Numbered from the stretch's first letter, positions 10,513 through 23,779 are shown. The stretch: DNA of 64,000 nt from Ciborinia camelliae (GCA_025890175.1 JANPYM010000009.1:2038250-2102249); one strand, 5' to 3'. Notes: a model not told the origin generated them from the letters alone. Program-made: numbers and translations.

Positions 10513-12707
10513 AGGGGTTAAAATGTAGGTATTGATTCTTGGTAATGATAATTCATGTCGATGTGGGTTCTGGAGATATGTCTAAAGTTTTTCAACCACC
10601 ACGGTTTTTCTTGTCTATATTCTTTCCCATGATCATCGAATCGAATCCAGCGAGTATATCGAAACCCCAACTTTCACAAGCAAGCCAATTACTCTTCTGC
10701 TTTGCAATTTACGATATTCTTTTCCGGCAAGCCAGGCAGCTTTATCGAGCGTGAGTGGAAAGCATTCGAGCGCGCTTTCGGGACCACTAACAAGAATATT
10801 TTGGTGCCCACACTGCATGTATGAGGCGCAAATGATACAATCTACCGGTACACCGCAGAATATTTGTGTGTAAAATCAATGCGGTACGGACGCGAGGTTG
10901 AGAGTTGTCCATCAAGGGGAGCATGAGATTCCTGATCCAGAGAAGGATGAAGCGGTCGCCAAGATCGTACGAAGTATTCGGTGAATGCTGTATTATACGA
11001 ATCCTACGTATTCGATGCTACTGCTACCACATAGCCAAATATCATTCTGCTTTCTTGCAATACACCCCTGGTATGCGACTATTGCGGTGTGGTGTGGTAT
11101 AAAAATTTCAGATATACAGATACTCGTATGGGTTTTAAGGCACAGCCCCATATCAGCGGAGACTCTGCCGCACAAGTACATTTTTCAATGGATTTCATCA
11201 ACAGAACGTAGGCGGCGTTGGTGATGTTGGATAAGTTATCAAGTACCGGTACTTGTAACGCACATTGCGTTTACCAGTGACTTTTGACGGCTTGGCGACA
11301 ATATGAAGAAAGGTATGATTGTAATACTTTCGGTATTGGCATCCGGATCATTCCTGAAACACCGAATGGCGGCTAAATTAATTAAAAAGACCTATTCAAA
11401 GCACAATAATAAGAAACGGTTTGGTTTCAATATGTAAGTCCAACACCAACGATTGAAAGGAAATACTGCGCCGTGTGATATCTGTATGAACATGGCAATG
11501 CACCCTACATCCTTGACTGAAGATCAGCATCCAATACACGACCACATAGACTCGGTGTGCAAGTAGGCTTTTGGTGAAGAGCCCTCCCTTTGCGCTGAAA
11601 AATGATAGCGGATCTTTGCTGGGACAATTTTCCATGATGATTTGAGATTACATTTTACTTTCACTACAAAAGTTCTTGTGCTCTGTACTCAAGTGGTTAC
11701 CATATCTTGGCATATCATTCTTCGACCACATCATCTCAATGACCTAGAATGAGGGTCTGGAGCCTCGTGTTCGCGCGAGCTCACATACTGGCCTGCCGTG
11801 GGCGCACATTTTGACTGTGCCTACGACGAATACCAGACCATCTATGTAGTTTCATTGATTGGCGAGATCATTGGAACTAGAAATATTTACCTGACGAAGT
11901 GCCCCTTACGAGCCACAATTGCTAGCACTTAGGTATGATATTTGTCCGTTCAGAAATCCACCAAATACCAAAGCATTTAATCTCTCAGGATTATGCGGCA
12001 CTATCATAAAATCGAAGAAATGAGGAAGGAGTGGAGAATGGTCCAGAGAGACTGGGAAGGATTCTCAATATTTCTTGCGAAATTGCGGTTTTTCTTTTAC
12101 ACCAGTTTGTGGAGCATACTCGGTGTGTTTCGTAAACATTTGTAAACTGCTGTTGTATTGCATGCGGCGCAGCTTTCTTCATTACATCTACCCCCCATAG
12201 TCTCAGACATACCAGTTGTATGGCTTTTAAACATGTATGGTGGCTTATTGGGACAAAATTGATTGTCGGTACATAAAATCCCTTGTGTATGCATAGGATT
12301 CCTTGTGCATACATGGAATTCAATACCTATTGATTTGTGCATTGCAGCCGTTTGTAGCAAGCACACTAATCACGCGTGATTGTGGCTAGTGTTACCAAAC
12401 AACTTGATTAGTGGAACCTTGGAATAGGAAGTTCACAATTCTCTTTTGAAGGACCATCAATTAAAAGACGAGTTTGGAAGCTTTCAGGCACAGTTGGGTG
12501 GTGTGTAGAAAACAAGAACAGAAAAATAGATATGATTTTGTGCTTGGGCTACGATAAACGAGCTTATTCTATGCAATCACCACATCAGAGCCTTATGGAT
12601 TGATCACTGAGTATATTAATGGATATATCTGTCTCAAATGCGCATCATGGATACATGGTTGTTGTATATGCTATCACTCACCGAAATCTGCATCAAAATC
12701 TTTCAAC
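10513..12707. other. Gene-poor interval
   Basis: I see no convincing coding region. Frames of 60-110 codons (for example minus-strand 11991-12323) lack domain content or splice support. The DNA is moderately AT-rich. Confidence 0.45.
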
Positions 12708-13966
12708 ATGCTGGACGTGCTTCCTTCCATCCACAGATATAGTCACTCTGCCATTATCAGTGGAGTTTTGATGACAGTTTTAACGACTGTTGTTGTCATT
12801 CTCCGCCTTCTTGGGAGGCTGGTAACCAAGGCCAGTTTTGGGGCCGATGATTGGTTCATTATAGCTGCTCAAGCCTTATGGTACCCACAGTTTGGGGTAC
12901 AACTCTGGGGTATATCTCACCCGACCCTAGCGTTTTCTATGGAATTTATATTCTGACTTGATGCACTGCTAGGTGCAATAGAAGGACGTAAGGTCACCAG
13001 CATGATGGGCCCTCAAATCTTTACCCGAGTTTTCAGGGGTTTAAAAGTTATTAGGCCATCTTTATCTATGCCGAATTCTATTTTCCGATTGTTCTTCTTA
13101 CGAACCTTTCTATTTTGTTCTTCTACCGTCGCCTTTTCGGGGTCAATCCATTCTTCAAGCGCCTGTCCACAGTGCTCATAGCACTCCACATACTCTGGGC
13201 TATCCCTGGATTTCTAGTCGAGACGTTCTTCTGCATACCTATAGATACTATGTGGACTGACCCGCTCGCAATATCGGAGAAATGTATTTTTTACAGCACA
13301 TATTGGATAGTCTTGATGAGCTTTGAGTTGCTCCTCGATGTTATGGTTTTGGCTTTACCGATCCATGGAATCGCAAAATTGAAATTGCCACGGCAAAAGA
13401 AATTTGGGATTGCGTTCATCTTTCTGCTAGGTTCATTGTGAGGCTCTGTTCATTCTTTGCATCTCTCAGTCAACTAAAAGCAGGAAATAATCCATACTTC
13501 TAGCATCACATACTGACAGAATATCGCAGCGTGCTAGTCACAGGAATCATCCGCATTGTTGTTTCTGTCGAGCCTGGCGTACAAACCAGTAAGTGTTCGC
13601 TCTCCTTCTAGCATGAAACCCTTTTTCAATAGTGCTAGCATCGCTTTAATTATAAATACTCATGTATATGAACTATTCACAGTTCATTTGGATTCCTTGT
13701 GGCTTAATATCCATGTCGGAACAGCAATTATTTGCGCATGTCTCCCCACCTATTGCCCCCTCATCGGCAAAGGAGTCTCCTCGCTATCAATCAACTTTCG
13801 AAAATACTATAGTTCAAGCCAAAAATATGTATCTGGACGTACTCCCAATCCAGAATTCAGTGGTGAAATGCTCGACTATGCTAAAATTAGCAGCGACAAG
13901 CTTATTCGACAAGGATCGAACTCTGCCGGTGGCATTACGGCCCAGTATACAGTTGATGTTGTCTAA
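12708..13966 (+). CDS. Rhodopsin-domain (Sat4/Pth11-type) integral membrane protein with an apparent internal frameshift
   Basis: Seven-helix fungal membrane protein of the rhodopsin-domain family that includes the Pth11-like receptors. Inferred exons are 12708-12909, 12973-13437, 13530-13588 and 13683-13966. Family landmarks are in order: an N-terminal helix ending before GADDWFIIAAQ, then IFTRVFRGLK, FPIVLLTNLSILFFYRRLFG, two further helices, FLLGSFVLVTGIIRIV (rebuilt across the 13438-13529 intron) and IICACLPTYCPLIGK. Between Ile (13050-13052) and the frame of GCC at 13055 one base is missing, so exon 2 needs a one-base correction to stay open. All introns have good signals, which points to a recent lesion or a base-calling error rather than an old pseudogene. 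Ligand and role are unknown. Confidence 0.65.
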
Positions 13967-14376
13967 AAAGAAGCTGACTTGGAGCGACTTGTGGAATTTT
14001 CATAACGAATCAGACTATATGGGACAACATGCGTTTATATCCGTTTAGTATTGTTATTATCATTCATTCGAGCCAATTGGCCATTCTTTAGTTGGGCTGC
14101 TTTTCGATAATGGATTGATATTTGGACAACCGTTATACTGTATTACCATCCATGGACATTTTGTTTGCATTGGAAACCAAAGAACTAGGAAAACCTTAAT
14201 CAGGTGAATATTGCCAATGAAATATCTGCGACTTCTCGATGTTTTAGCATATTTATGTAGATTTTTTACCATCCGACCTTGATTTTGATCCATATCAAAC
14301 ATTGCCTCCAAATATCACCAACACGTTTTCGAAATCACATCAACGGCCCGAAAAACTATCGTAAATTTTCGCACGG
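13967..14376. other. Convergent intergenic region
   Basis: AT-rich DNA between the rhodopsin-domain gene and the hydrolase remnant. No feature is seen. Confidence 0.4.
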
Positions 14377-14879
14377 TTAAAGTTCATCCGCGAATTTAGC
14401 TAGGATCTCGGAGAATTCATCTCTTCTTTCCAACTGGATCCAATGACCGCTTCCAGTGACTTTTACGATCTTGTAGTTTCGGAGACGAACTGGCGCCGAC
14501 TGTTCAGCGACCTCTGCACGGGCGATTGCGTCTTTATCTGAGACTACAACGCGCGTGGGAGCATCTATAAATATGTGCTCCTCCGGAATGTTGGCATCAT
14601 CTTCCTCGTTGATATTACGAATCGTTGCTTTATACCTAAACCAGAAATATGAGAGAAATTCAACAACAGTTACTGCCGTAAGGGTTCTCGCCAATTTAAC
14701 GGACCCGTATATCCACCTTTGCCGAGGATTTGGTTATGAATGGCTACTTCCCAATCGTCTAACCATGCAGGCAAAGGAAGAGATTTACCGGCAGTGATAA
14801 TTGGCGTTGATAAGCTATTGCTCGGTGAACTCTTGTTGATGAAGGAGTTTCTGGGGACGAAAAGGCTCGGGTGAGCCAC
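14377..14879 (-). pseudogene. C-terminal remnant of an alpha/beta hydrolase (epoxide hydrolase-like)
   Basis: Minus-strand segments 14674-14879 and 14377-14635 read continuously across a 38-nt intron-like gap. They give the last third of a soluble epoxide hydrolase-like alpha/beta hydrolase: LPLPAWLDDWEVAIHNQI, GGYTGPLNWRE, APTRVVVSDKDA (likely acid residue) and GSGHWIQLERRDEF (catalytic His). The N-terminal half with the nucleophile elbow (GHDWG type) is absent, and there is no ATG at the head of the frame. The intron is unusually short and lacks a clear branch site. I read it as a truncated relic; a missed upstream exon is the alternative, but I found none. Confidence 0.65.
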
Positions 14880-15031
14880 AGCAAAAGAAGGCAGTCATGA
14901 TTTAGTCTTGCGAGAGTGAAAATGGAAGAGTGGGTTGATGAAGAATGGGGGATTAACAGCTTGGTTTGTGATTCGATGATAGATCATTAGGGCGATCGAA
15001 GACAATCGGAGAGCGTTGAGAAGAGATTTGA

Positions 15032-15454
15032 GAGGATCTTGATGAGGATATTTATCAAAAAGGGGTTCTAAATGCTCCTATTATCAATCTCAATTGCCCA
15101 GAATGTCAAAAGACATTTGCACGTGCCTGTGATTTGAAGTGAGTGTCAATCCTGTCTATCCTATCTTATATCTTTTCAATATTTAGTAATCTGATGCCCA
15201 ATTTCAGCGTTCATATGAAATCACACTCTCTCCCTTTCAAATGCCCAATACGCTCGTGCGAATTCCGTGGGGCTCGGTATCTGCAGGGCAAGGAGCGCCA
15301 CATCAAAGAAAAACATCCCGAGCTCAGACTCAATGCCAAAAGATATTTCTGTCCTGTGGAAAGCTGCAAGCACTCAAGGGCAAAAGAAATGGGGTTTCCG
15401 AGGAACGATAATCTCGAAAGGCATGTGAAAAGTTGTAAACATCGAAGCCTATAG
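15032..15454 (+). CDS. Small C2H2 zinc-finger protein, 5' end unresolved
   Basis: Two exons (ending at 15138 and covering 15208-15454) join in phase to give three zinc fingers. Finger 1 is CPECQKTFARACDLNVHMKSH, split by the intron after AA|C. Finger 2 runs from FKCPIRSCEFRG to HIKEKH. Finger 3 runs from YFCPVESCKHSRAK to HVKSCKH. The protein ends HRSL. It is probably a nuclear DNA-binding protein. In the reading frame of finger 1 a stop occurs at 15029 and no ATG lies after it, so a further upstream exon must exist or the gene is truncated. An ATG-led frame at about 14921 (MEEWVDEEWGINSL) is a possible first exon, but I could not join it convincingly. Confidence 0.6.
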
Positions 15455-17593
15455 ATACGTTACAAGAAGAATGGCTTGTGTACATAGTCATTGAGAGTAG
15501 CTATCGTTGTGGTTGAAACAGGAATATGATGTTCGTTGATGAAAATTGCCAAACCTTTTGCCTCTGAATGGCCGTGAATCTTAGAAGTCTATGACTCTTG
15601 AATTGCGAGTAAATATTTGATAGGAGTAAAGGTAGATCTTGATAGTAACACCGTACCTGCACGACGACCCCATGCTGGGAGCAAGGAGCTGGAAAGGTCG
15701 AGACATAAATGATTAGAAATCATCGACTAAGGAAGAAAACTTGGACCCGGTTTGCAAGCGAGCTTCTATTTCCTCATCTCTCACCCAATCTCCAACAACA
15801 CCGGGCTCCAGATATACATAAATGCGTCCCCCCCCCTTCTCTTTTTTAATGTTGTTAACTTTAAATCATACAATCAAAGCTGTTCTCCTATTCCAAATCA
15901 CACAATCCATTATCCTTCTGTTGCATATTTGGTGTGCAAGGAAATAAAGTTGCTGGTTTTCAGTTGGTTTGGAGATATGGTTGAGAAGAGTGAATTAAGA
16001 GCTTGCTGCTGCCAATAGGATGATAGTGCAGAATCTTTTGTTGCATATCTAATATTTAAGTAAACAAAGCTAGTATAATTGAATTGCCAATAATTCACTA
16101 TTTAACTCGCAAAAGATAATGAAGGGGGCTTTTTTGTTAATCTGCATTTCAGCCGACAAGTGTTACGGCTGCAGCAAAGATTTTACACAAACACACCTGT
16201 AAGATGTGTGCATCTCGCTGTCGCTATTGCAATCACCAATTCAAGAACTGGCGTTATATATTATTAAATTACACCTCAAAGAATACATTATACTCCTTAT
16301 TGATAAGTCATAGATAAACATAAATCCGACAAATGCCTCGAACGCGATATCTCTATAGCTAAATTGTATAGATCTATGGTAGGAACTCTCTATCAATCAT
16401 CAAAGATTATCAATAAAGCTACTCCAAAAGACCATACGGGTCCTTCAAAGGAGCCTAGAGGTTAAGTTAGAGGGAGCTAGGTTGAAGCTTACTACACAGC
16501 AATTATAAAATGGGATTTAATGTTAGAGTCCTCAGTTCTTAGTCTACTCTCTCGCTACTTCTTTACATACCTGTATAAGCGATCCTTTCAATAGTTTTGC
16601 CTCCTTAGTTCATAGTCTTGAATACAATACCATTAGATCTTCATTACTCGCATTCTTTAACAAGCTCACACTCTCCAAACCTAAAACGAGATATATTTCA
16701 TTCAATGCCCACAAAGAACAAACCCACCAGCAGTGCAGCACTATTTGGATATCACCCATTCAACAATCCCGTCTCCGCCTCAACCAAAGCCCTCCACACA
16801 TAGTTCCTCCAAGAAATTGGCCAAGCCACCGCCCCCCTAACACCTTGGCAAAAGCCGCTTAGCCTTCGCTTGCGTAACCTTCAACCGCTTGGAACGCAAA
16901 GCTCCAAACCATATTTTCCCACTGTATCACCCATGGAAACACTAGCAGTGTTGGAATTTGATGTGTCGTATTGTGCGTTGGAGATATCGTTGAGTGGTGC
17001 GTCGAAGAACATGTCGCGGTGGGTCGTGTAACTCGTGTTGGACTATATCAAAGCCGAAAGTTTGTGTTAAAGTGATAGCAATATTAAATAAGGATATATC
17101 ATCGATTAGCAACAGATGTAAGAGAATCCGTATGTATGAGAAAATGGTGTATTCTATTGCCAGAAACTAATGAAAAGGGACTTGAAAACAAAAGCAAGGC
17201 CTACAAAAAGCAAATAGAAAATGAGTGTGTAGCGTTGTCATCCTACAAAAATCACGACTTCCTCCTTTCACCCTAATCCGCCCCCTTTCTTGATTCGCTC
17301 AATGGATCCATAAGTATGCAGCCAGATGCTGAGATAGAATCAATTGTTGAACTTGAATAATCTATGTAATAAAATGCTTTTGAAATAATTCGCGCGAGTC
17401 TACTTGTAAGTTTAGTTGTAAGTATGTATGGCGTATACTACAAGTAGCCCGCAATATTATTATCATCCAATCAAATCACGTCTAAATCTCCACAGTCCTT
17501 GGTAAAGGTTAGCTGGAACATGACTATTTATCATTAAACTATTAAACTTTATTTAATCGCTTTTATGCTGTTGTGGTATTCGCCCCAAAACAA
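15455..17593. other. Intergenic region with one coding-like minus-strand stretch
   Basis: No firm gene. A minus-strand frame at 16881-17042 begins right after a TAG acceptor-like site and reads 53 residues to a stop (contains DMFFDAPLNDISNAQY and SMGDTVGKYGLEL). It could be a terminal exon, but no partner exon was found. The rest is AT-rich. Confidence 0.35.
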
Positions 17594-20500
17594 TTATACT
17601 GCTGATTCACCACTCGGACTAGTCTCTACTTGCGACCCTCTTTGCTGTGTCGATCTCTTTGTAGGCGCTGCACCCACACTTCCCATTCCCGCAACTTTCT
17701 CCTTGGTGGAACATTTATCCACCGAGGATCTACCAACAGACGTCGTCGTTGACTTCGCAAACGTAAAGAACCCTTGTCGCAATCCTAACTTCCGGTCACG
17801 CTCAGCCTCTTCTTCATCAACCTTTTCAAATAATTCAAAATATCTCTTCGTCGCCTTCCATGCTTCAATTCCCGAAACAAAGACAAAAACTGCTCCGACG
17901 GCCAAAGACCATTCCCACGAAATTCCAACGTGTTTGAATACCGAAGTATTCAGGCCAGGGATGTAGACAGCTGGGAACACAGATAGGGCACCAATGACAA
18001 CTGCCCAGAACAAGAAGCGATTCTCGTACACATCCTTGAAGAAAGGAAATGAGCTCTGAGAGGCTGGATCCAAACCAAACATACTTCGACGAATAGACTT
18101 GAATTCCCATGCTGAGATGAGGATCAACCAAGTTAGCTCTGCAAAAACTGTTGCACGAGCTCTGAATACTGGTCCACAAGTATCACCGTAACTACGGTTG
18201 CAATCTTTACCAAGATTTCCATTGTTGATACCGTAGATGATGATTACGAAAGTTAGAAGGGTACAGGTTCCCATGAGGATACCGTAAACAACCATGTCGA
18301 CAAGGATCTCTATGGTGAAGACACCTCTTTTGTTGTCATGGGGTGGACGTTTCATAACATTCGAACTTGCTTTCTCCTTCCCCAGTCCAAAAGCCGGGAA
18401 ACTGGAAGTAAGCATATTGATCCAAAGAATTTGTAACGGACTCAATGGGAATACTGATTGCTTGTTGGCATCTTGAAATCCCAAACCTGCGATCAGTAGG
18501 ATGACTTCCCCCACATTGGAAGAAAGAAGATGCAAAACAAATTTCTGGATATTGTCGAACATGCGACGACCTTCGCGGATAGCTGATACGATACTGTTAA
18601 ATTTATCATCGAGGAGCACGATCTTAGATGCTGATTTAGCAACATCAGAGCCTGCAATACCCATTGCAATACCAACATCGGCTTCGGAAAGACTTGGCGC
18701 ATCATTCACTCCATCACCTGTCATTGCCATAAACAATCCTCTTCTTCTTAACGCATGTATCATACGTGTTTTTGTATCCGGTGCACATCTAGCTATAACC
18801 AAAGGAAGTGTTGGAAGTGCATCAATTTGTGCATTGGTGAGATGGTCAAACTCCGTAGCTTTCATAACTATCGATGCGGAGACGTCAGCGGGTAACGTTC
18901 CAAGATTTCGTGGAATGATTCCTATCTCCTGCGCAATTGCTTTTGCGGTGGAGGGATGATCTCCTGTGAGCATGTGAACTTTGATTCCAGCTTGGGTACA
19001 CTCTCGGATAGCATCTTTGGTCTCGTCGCGAGGTGGATCGTAGATTCCAACGAGGCCTAGAAGTGTAAGGTCTTGCTCTACTTCATTTCGTAAATTATCA
19101 TCATCATCATCATTCCTGTCCTGAGATGTGATATTTCTTGTCCAGGGCTTAGCTGCTACTGCGAGAACTCGTTGGCCTTGTTCAGCAAATCGATCCATTT
19201 GCCGAATTATTTTCTCCTTTAATTCATCCGTCATTATCTCATTTGTGTTTCCACTTCCAACAGAGGAACAAAGATCCAATACCCTTTCCACAGCTCCTTT
19301 TGTAAATACCATGTTCTCCCCATCTGGTCGTTGGTAAATCACAGACATTCTCTTGATGCTACTATCAAATGGGAATTCGGCGGACTGTTTCCATCCTTTG
19401 TTCTCGAGCCCTCTCCTCCCAAAATCAAAACGATGAGTGAATACTTGCAAGGCAATTTCTGTTGGCTCACCCGTTGTTTTCCATTGTCTCGTCGTCTCTC
19501 CTTCTACAACTTCATTTTGGACAGTAGCAATATTGCAAAGTGCAGCAGAATGAAGGAAACTTTCAAGTTCTGGTATAAGTTCGGCTGGCTCTTCACTTTC
19601 TTTTGATGACGAATTCTTGTTTTGATCTCTCGCGGCCTTTTCAGCTGGGATATCGAATTTAAGGGCGGCAGCACTGCGCTGGTTATCGAAATCCACGACA
19701 TTGGTCTCGCTAGGGGGTGGCGTCTGCATCTCTTCGGACGTGAGTGGGGCTTTGATAACGATACCTTCGGTAGGATTATTGGGATCCGTGGCGTTATTCA
19801 CGGTATATATTCCAACATTAGGAAGCCATACTTTCTTAACAATCATGGCTCCTTGAGTAAGTGTGCCGGTTTTGTCAGAGCAAATATTCGTTACTCCACC
19901 AAGTGCTTCAAGCGCTGATAAGTCTCGGACGACAACGTTAGCTTTACGCATAACGGTCATCCCAACAACCATTGTGATTGTCAACACTCTGAAATAATGT
20001 TAGTTGCTGTATCTCGAGTGAGATAAAGGGGTGAACTTACGCAATCAATGATTCAGGAATGATAGCAATGCCCGTGGAAATGGCATAGATGGCTACTTCG
20101 TCGGTAACTTTGAACCTGTTTACTCCAAATACCACAATTGCTAGTAAAATTGCACATCCGAAGAGGATATACGCAACCTTACTCAACTTTCTCTGCAGTG
20201 GAGTACCTTCGGTAAGTCCCAAAAACTTCCCTACAAAATCGTAAGTACGTCTTGCGGCCCCCTTTACCGGCTGCACTTTTCCATATTTCTTATAACTCAT
20301 TGATCGTCCCTCTTTACGCTGTTTCTTCGTCGTCGAAGCCGCAATCTTTCCAACCTCGGTTTGCATTCCAGTGAACACTACAATACCTCTCCCACGGCCT
20401 TTGATGACCGTCGTAGTAGAATATGCCATATTGTTACGGTCAGCAATCCCAACTTGTTCCTCGCTTATCGCTCTCTCCTCAGTTCCAGGCACTAAGATCC

Positions 20501-21074
20501 CATTCGAAGTCATCTTCTCCACTGGCTCAGATTCTCCAGTTAAACTCTTCTCCTCACAAGTTAAATTCATCGCTTCAAAGATGCGCAAATCAGCTGGCAC
20601 GGTATCGCCCATCTTCAGTAGTACAATATCTCCTGGCACGACTTCAGGACTGGGAACAACAATCACAGAACCATCTCTCAATACCGAAGCCGATGGCGAA
20701 GATAATGCCCTCAACGAATCCATTTTCTTCTCCGCACTGAATTCTTGGAAAAATCCAATCATGACATTCAAAATGATAACGGCAACCAAAACACCCCCTT
20801 CTATATAATCGCCTACGCCAAAACTAAGTGCCATAGCGAAAACAAGAACGAGGATCATGGCGTTGGAGATTTGTTTGATAAGGATTTTATACCAGGAGAT
20901 GGATCCACCGGTGTTGAGTTCGTTTGGAGGATGGGATGTTTGAATGGTTTGGACCTGGCGAGCTGTGAGGCCAGTTTCGAGGTTGGTGGAGAGTTGAGAG
21001 GCAGCATCTTGGGGTGTGAGGAGGAAGGCGTGCGGAGAGGTGGTGTAGGAGGGGGAGTTTTCTTGCGATGACAT
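17594..21074 (-). CDS. ENA-type (P-type IID) Na+/K+-exporting ATPase
   Basis: Plasma-membrane P-type ATPase predicted to pump Na+ (or K+) out of the cell. Minus-strand exons 20041-21074 and 17594-19988 give 1142 residues, slightly long for ENA pumps. Landmarks: N-terminal cation-ATPase domain; TGES loop (about 179-182); helix 4 motif IIPESLIAVLTITM, whose PESL replaces the PEGL of SERCA and is typical of the ENA group; phosphorylation site CSDKTGTLT (Asp383); KGAVERVLDLC in the nucleotide domain; MLTGDHPSTA; hinge MTGDGVNDAPSL (about 768-779); then C-terminal helices. The tail after the last helix is basic and Ser/Thr-rich. The intron splits the IIPESLIA/VLTITM motif, which confirms the join. 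The ATG at 21074 has an adenine at -3 and is the only one in frame near the domain start. Confidence 0.93.
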
Positions 21075-23779
21075 TGTTGATATTGTGGGTTTAAACAATG
21101 AGTTGGTTGTATGTATGTGAATTGTATGTATACCTGTAATATTGTGTGTAGAAATGTAGAAATGTTGAATAAAAGAATGATGGTTCTATTCCTGATCAAG
21201 GGAATAGTAGGGAATCTTGATAATAAAGATATAATGTTTGAGTGAATATAAACAAAATCTTTCCAAAACCGGCACGCGGGGGAACGCATCTTTATATGTT
21301 CCTTCCCGAAATCCAAAAAGTCGCTTGTCTTGGTCGTCCCTGTTAAGTTGATATAGAAATGCCTACCTAAACATGATAAGGAAACCACGATGGCGGAATA
21401 GCCAAGAGTTTTCGAGTCACATATTCATAAGCCTGATGCCCATTATGGTAAAAGGATAAGCGATGAGCTCATAAACTTATGGCACCTGTTACACTTCCTT
21501 CGTTCTAACTGGGAGAAACGGATTTCCATACAAATCCAAGAGTCAGGAAGTCTTAGCTTGGCTTGTCCTGTCTTGGCTTAGTTGCTTGGCCATGCATTCC
21601 GCTCGGAAACCAGGGAGTGGAAAATCGTAAGAGGTGGTTTAGGACGAGCTGTCATTGGATAGGAAAGCATTATGCGATTTCTTGGCGCACGTGCTTGAGC
21701 GTTGTTTGGTGGCGAGGCCGGACAAGGAAAATCTTTGTGGGGGCTTGGCTACTTTCAACGAATTAAAATTGGCCTTGGGTTCTTGGAACACTTAGTGAAC
21801 GTGCCGTTGTCTGCTGGAAGGAACGTCACTTCTTATAGGGGATGGTTTAATAGAGTCTAGAATTTGTCAGTTGAGCTAATAAAGATGTCTAGATCAAAAC
21901 TTCATAACGGTATTGATGCTCTACTAATGAAAATATCAAAATGTACATAGGGGACCCGAAAATCCTGTACAGCACTATCGATCGAGATAAATTTTCGTCA
22001 AACGCACTCATCACTTTAGAAACTATTTACAAACCAAATACGCCTACCTACCTTCTACAGCGCTTCAATCACTAATGCTCGCCACCGCCACATGAACGAG
22101 TACCCACCCCTTCCCCCCATACCTTATCTCCCCTCTCGTGGATCTATAACACCTCATTAGGCAGACACTGAAAAATGATTCAAGACACTGTGTTTCTTCT
22201 TCTGATACAGCTCATCACTTTTTACACCTTTTCTCTGTTCAATGTATCGTATTTCAACCAAGTCCAAACACTTTAAACAATACTAATAGGTATTGGATGA
22301 TGACTGTTTTCCACCAAAGATATTTACCCATCTAACATCATTCAGCATGGCTGCTTCATATCAAAATGAAGGGTGATAAATTGGGTAACCCCACCATTGT
22401 TATTGGTTCTATTCTAGTGAAATGATCAATTATGTGGTACTTATGACTTATAACTATCAAAATCATGATATAACTCAAGATATACAATGAGATCTCGAGT
22501 CAAAACAAATGCGCTTTTTCCCGGGCCTTAGGATTTGCAATATTAACTACACTTTGGATTATGAGATCAAAGAAGTCTGGATGTTATTCCAGATTGAGTA
22601 GCTCTTTGAATTTCTTTCCGTCTTTTTAATCTGTTTCTATACATGTTACATATAGTATGCGCATGATACCCAGAACTAATTTTTTTCCATCCCCACTGGT
22701 GATTGGAAGCTGGAGATTATTGTTACTTGTCAATTGGTTTATAGAAAAATCACTGTTCAGTTGTTTCTTTATGATAGAGAGTCGGATATTTTAGTATAAT
22801 ACATAAACTTTATGCATTTTTTCGTTGTTTCACTTGAGTTTAATACTCGGCCAGATCTCGAGGATAAGCTTGCTAGGTTGTAATTCTTTAATTCTCCTCC
22901 ATAACAATGTAGAAAAGTGTTAATCAGGGACTCGAGAGCGATTCTTAACAATTTTATGAATACTTCATGTAACATTTGGATCATATTATTTAGAACTGTG
23001 TAATTTTCAAGAAGCTAACGTTCTTTGTTTAATAAGCTTGTTTTCTGTATTTAGTGCTATCAATGTTTGGTAATGGGTTGGCCATTAGCTACAGCCATCT
23101 TAGGGTTAGGTTGGTGGAGTTCAAATTTTTCGCTTCCCCTTTAATTATAGTTAGTGGAAGTAGAGTGCGTATTCATTAATAAGTGTGTCTAATCCACTAC
23201 TAGAATAATATAGATGGGCAGAGACATGGCATATAAGCCAGTGCTAGCGTATATCAAGCGTATGTGAAGCACGTCTTCTAATAATATTAATTATAGTGCA
23301 ATTCCTATTGATTTTCGTGAGTTGAACAAGTTGGAATATTATTGAAAGACAGTCCGTAGCTTGAAGTTGAGGTATTCGATTTCAAATTGAAGTCTGAAAG
23401 TTCAATTCACCTCAATTTTACTACCTACCCTTGCGAGTCATTACCTTGTGGTGGATTTAGACGAAAATACAAATCTCCTGTTATCAATCACGGTTACAAT
23501 ATAATATTCCAAACAAAGTACGGCTCACTAGTCATCGACAGGGCTGCCGGTTGGAACTCTGAATTTTTGAAAAGAGCTCAATTCAACTAACTAACTAACT
23601 CACTATAAACACCATTGAAACATGAAAAAATAAACCCCTAATAATAACAAGAATATGAAAACAAAAATATGAACACAAAATCAGGGGCCAAGTGGGCCGG
23701 CCACTGCCTCCTGCTTGAAACCAACTGATCAAAGGAAGAGATATTCCATCAGCATCTAATTCCTGGGGCTTTGATCCTC
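21075..23779. other. Gene-poor interval upstream of the ENA gene
   Basis: It contains the ENA promoter and about 2 kb of AT-rich DNA without a convincing gene. Around 22060-22150 both strands show short frames with protein-like composition after splice-like sites, but no extended gene could be assembled. Confidence 0.4.

Noticed and set aside
11991..12323. 110-codon minus-strand frame as a gene
   Set aside because: No domain, no splice partner, no codon pattern distinct from surrounding noncoding DNA.
12229..12366. Plus-strand TATA-like and repeated GTGCATACA words as a promoter
   Set aside because: No supported gene starts within a sensible distance downstream.
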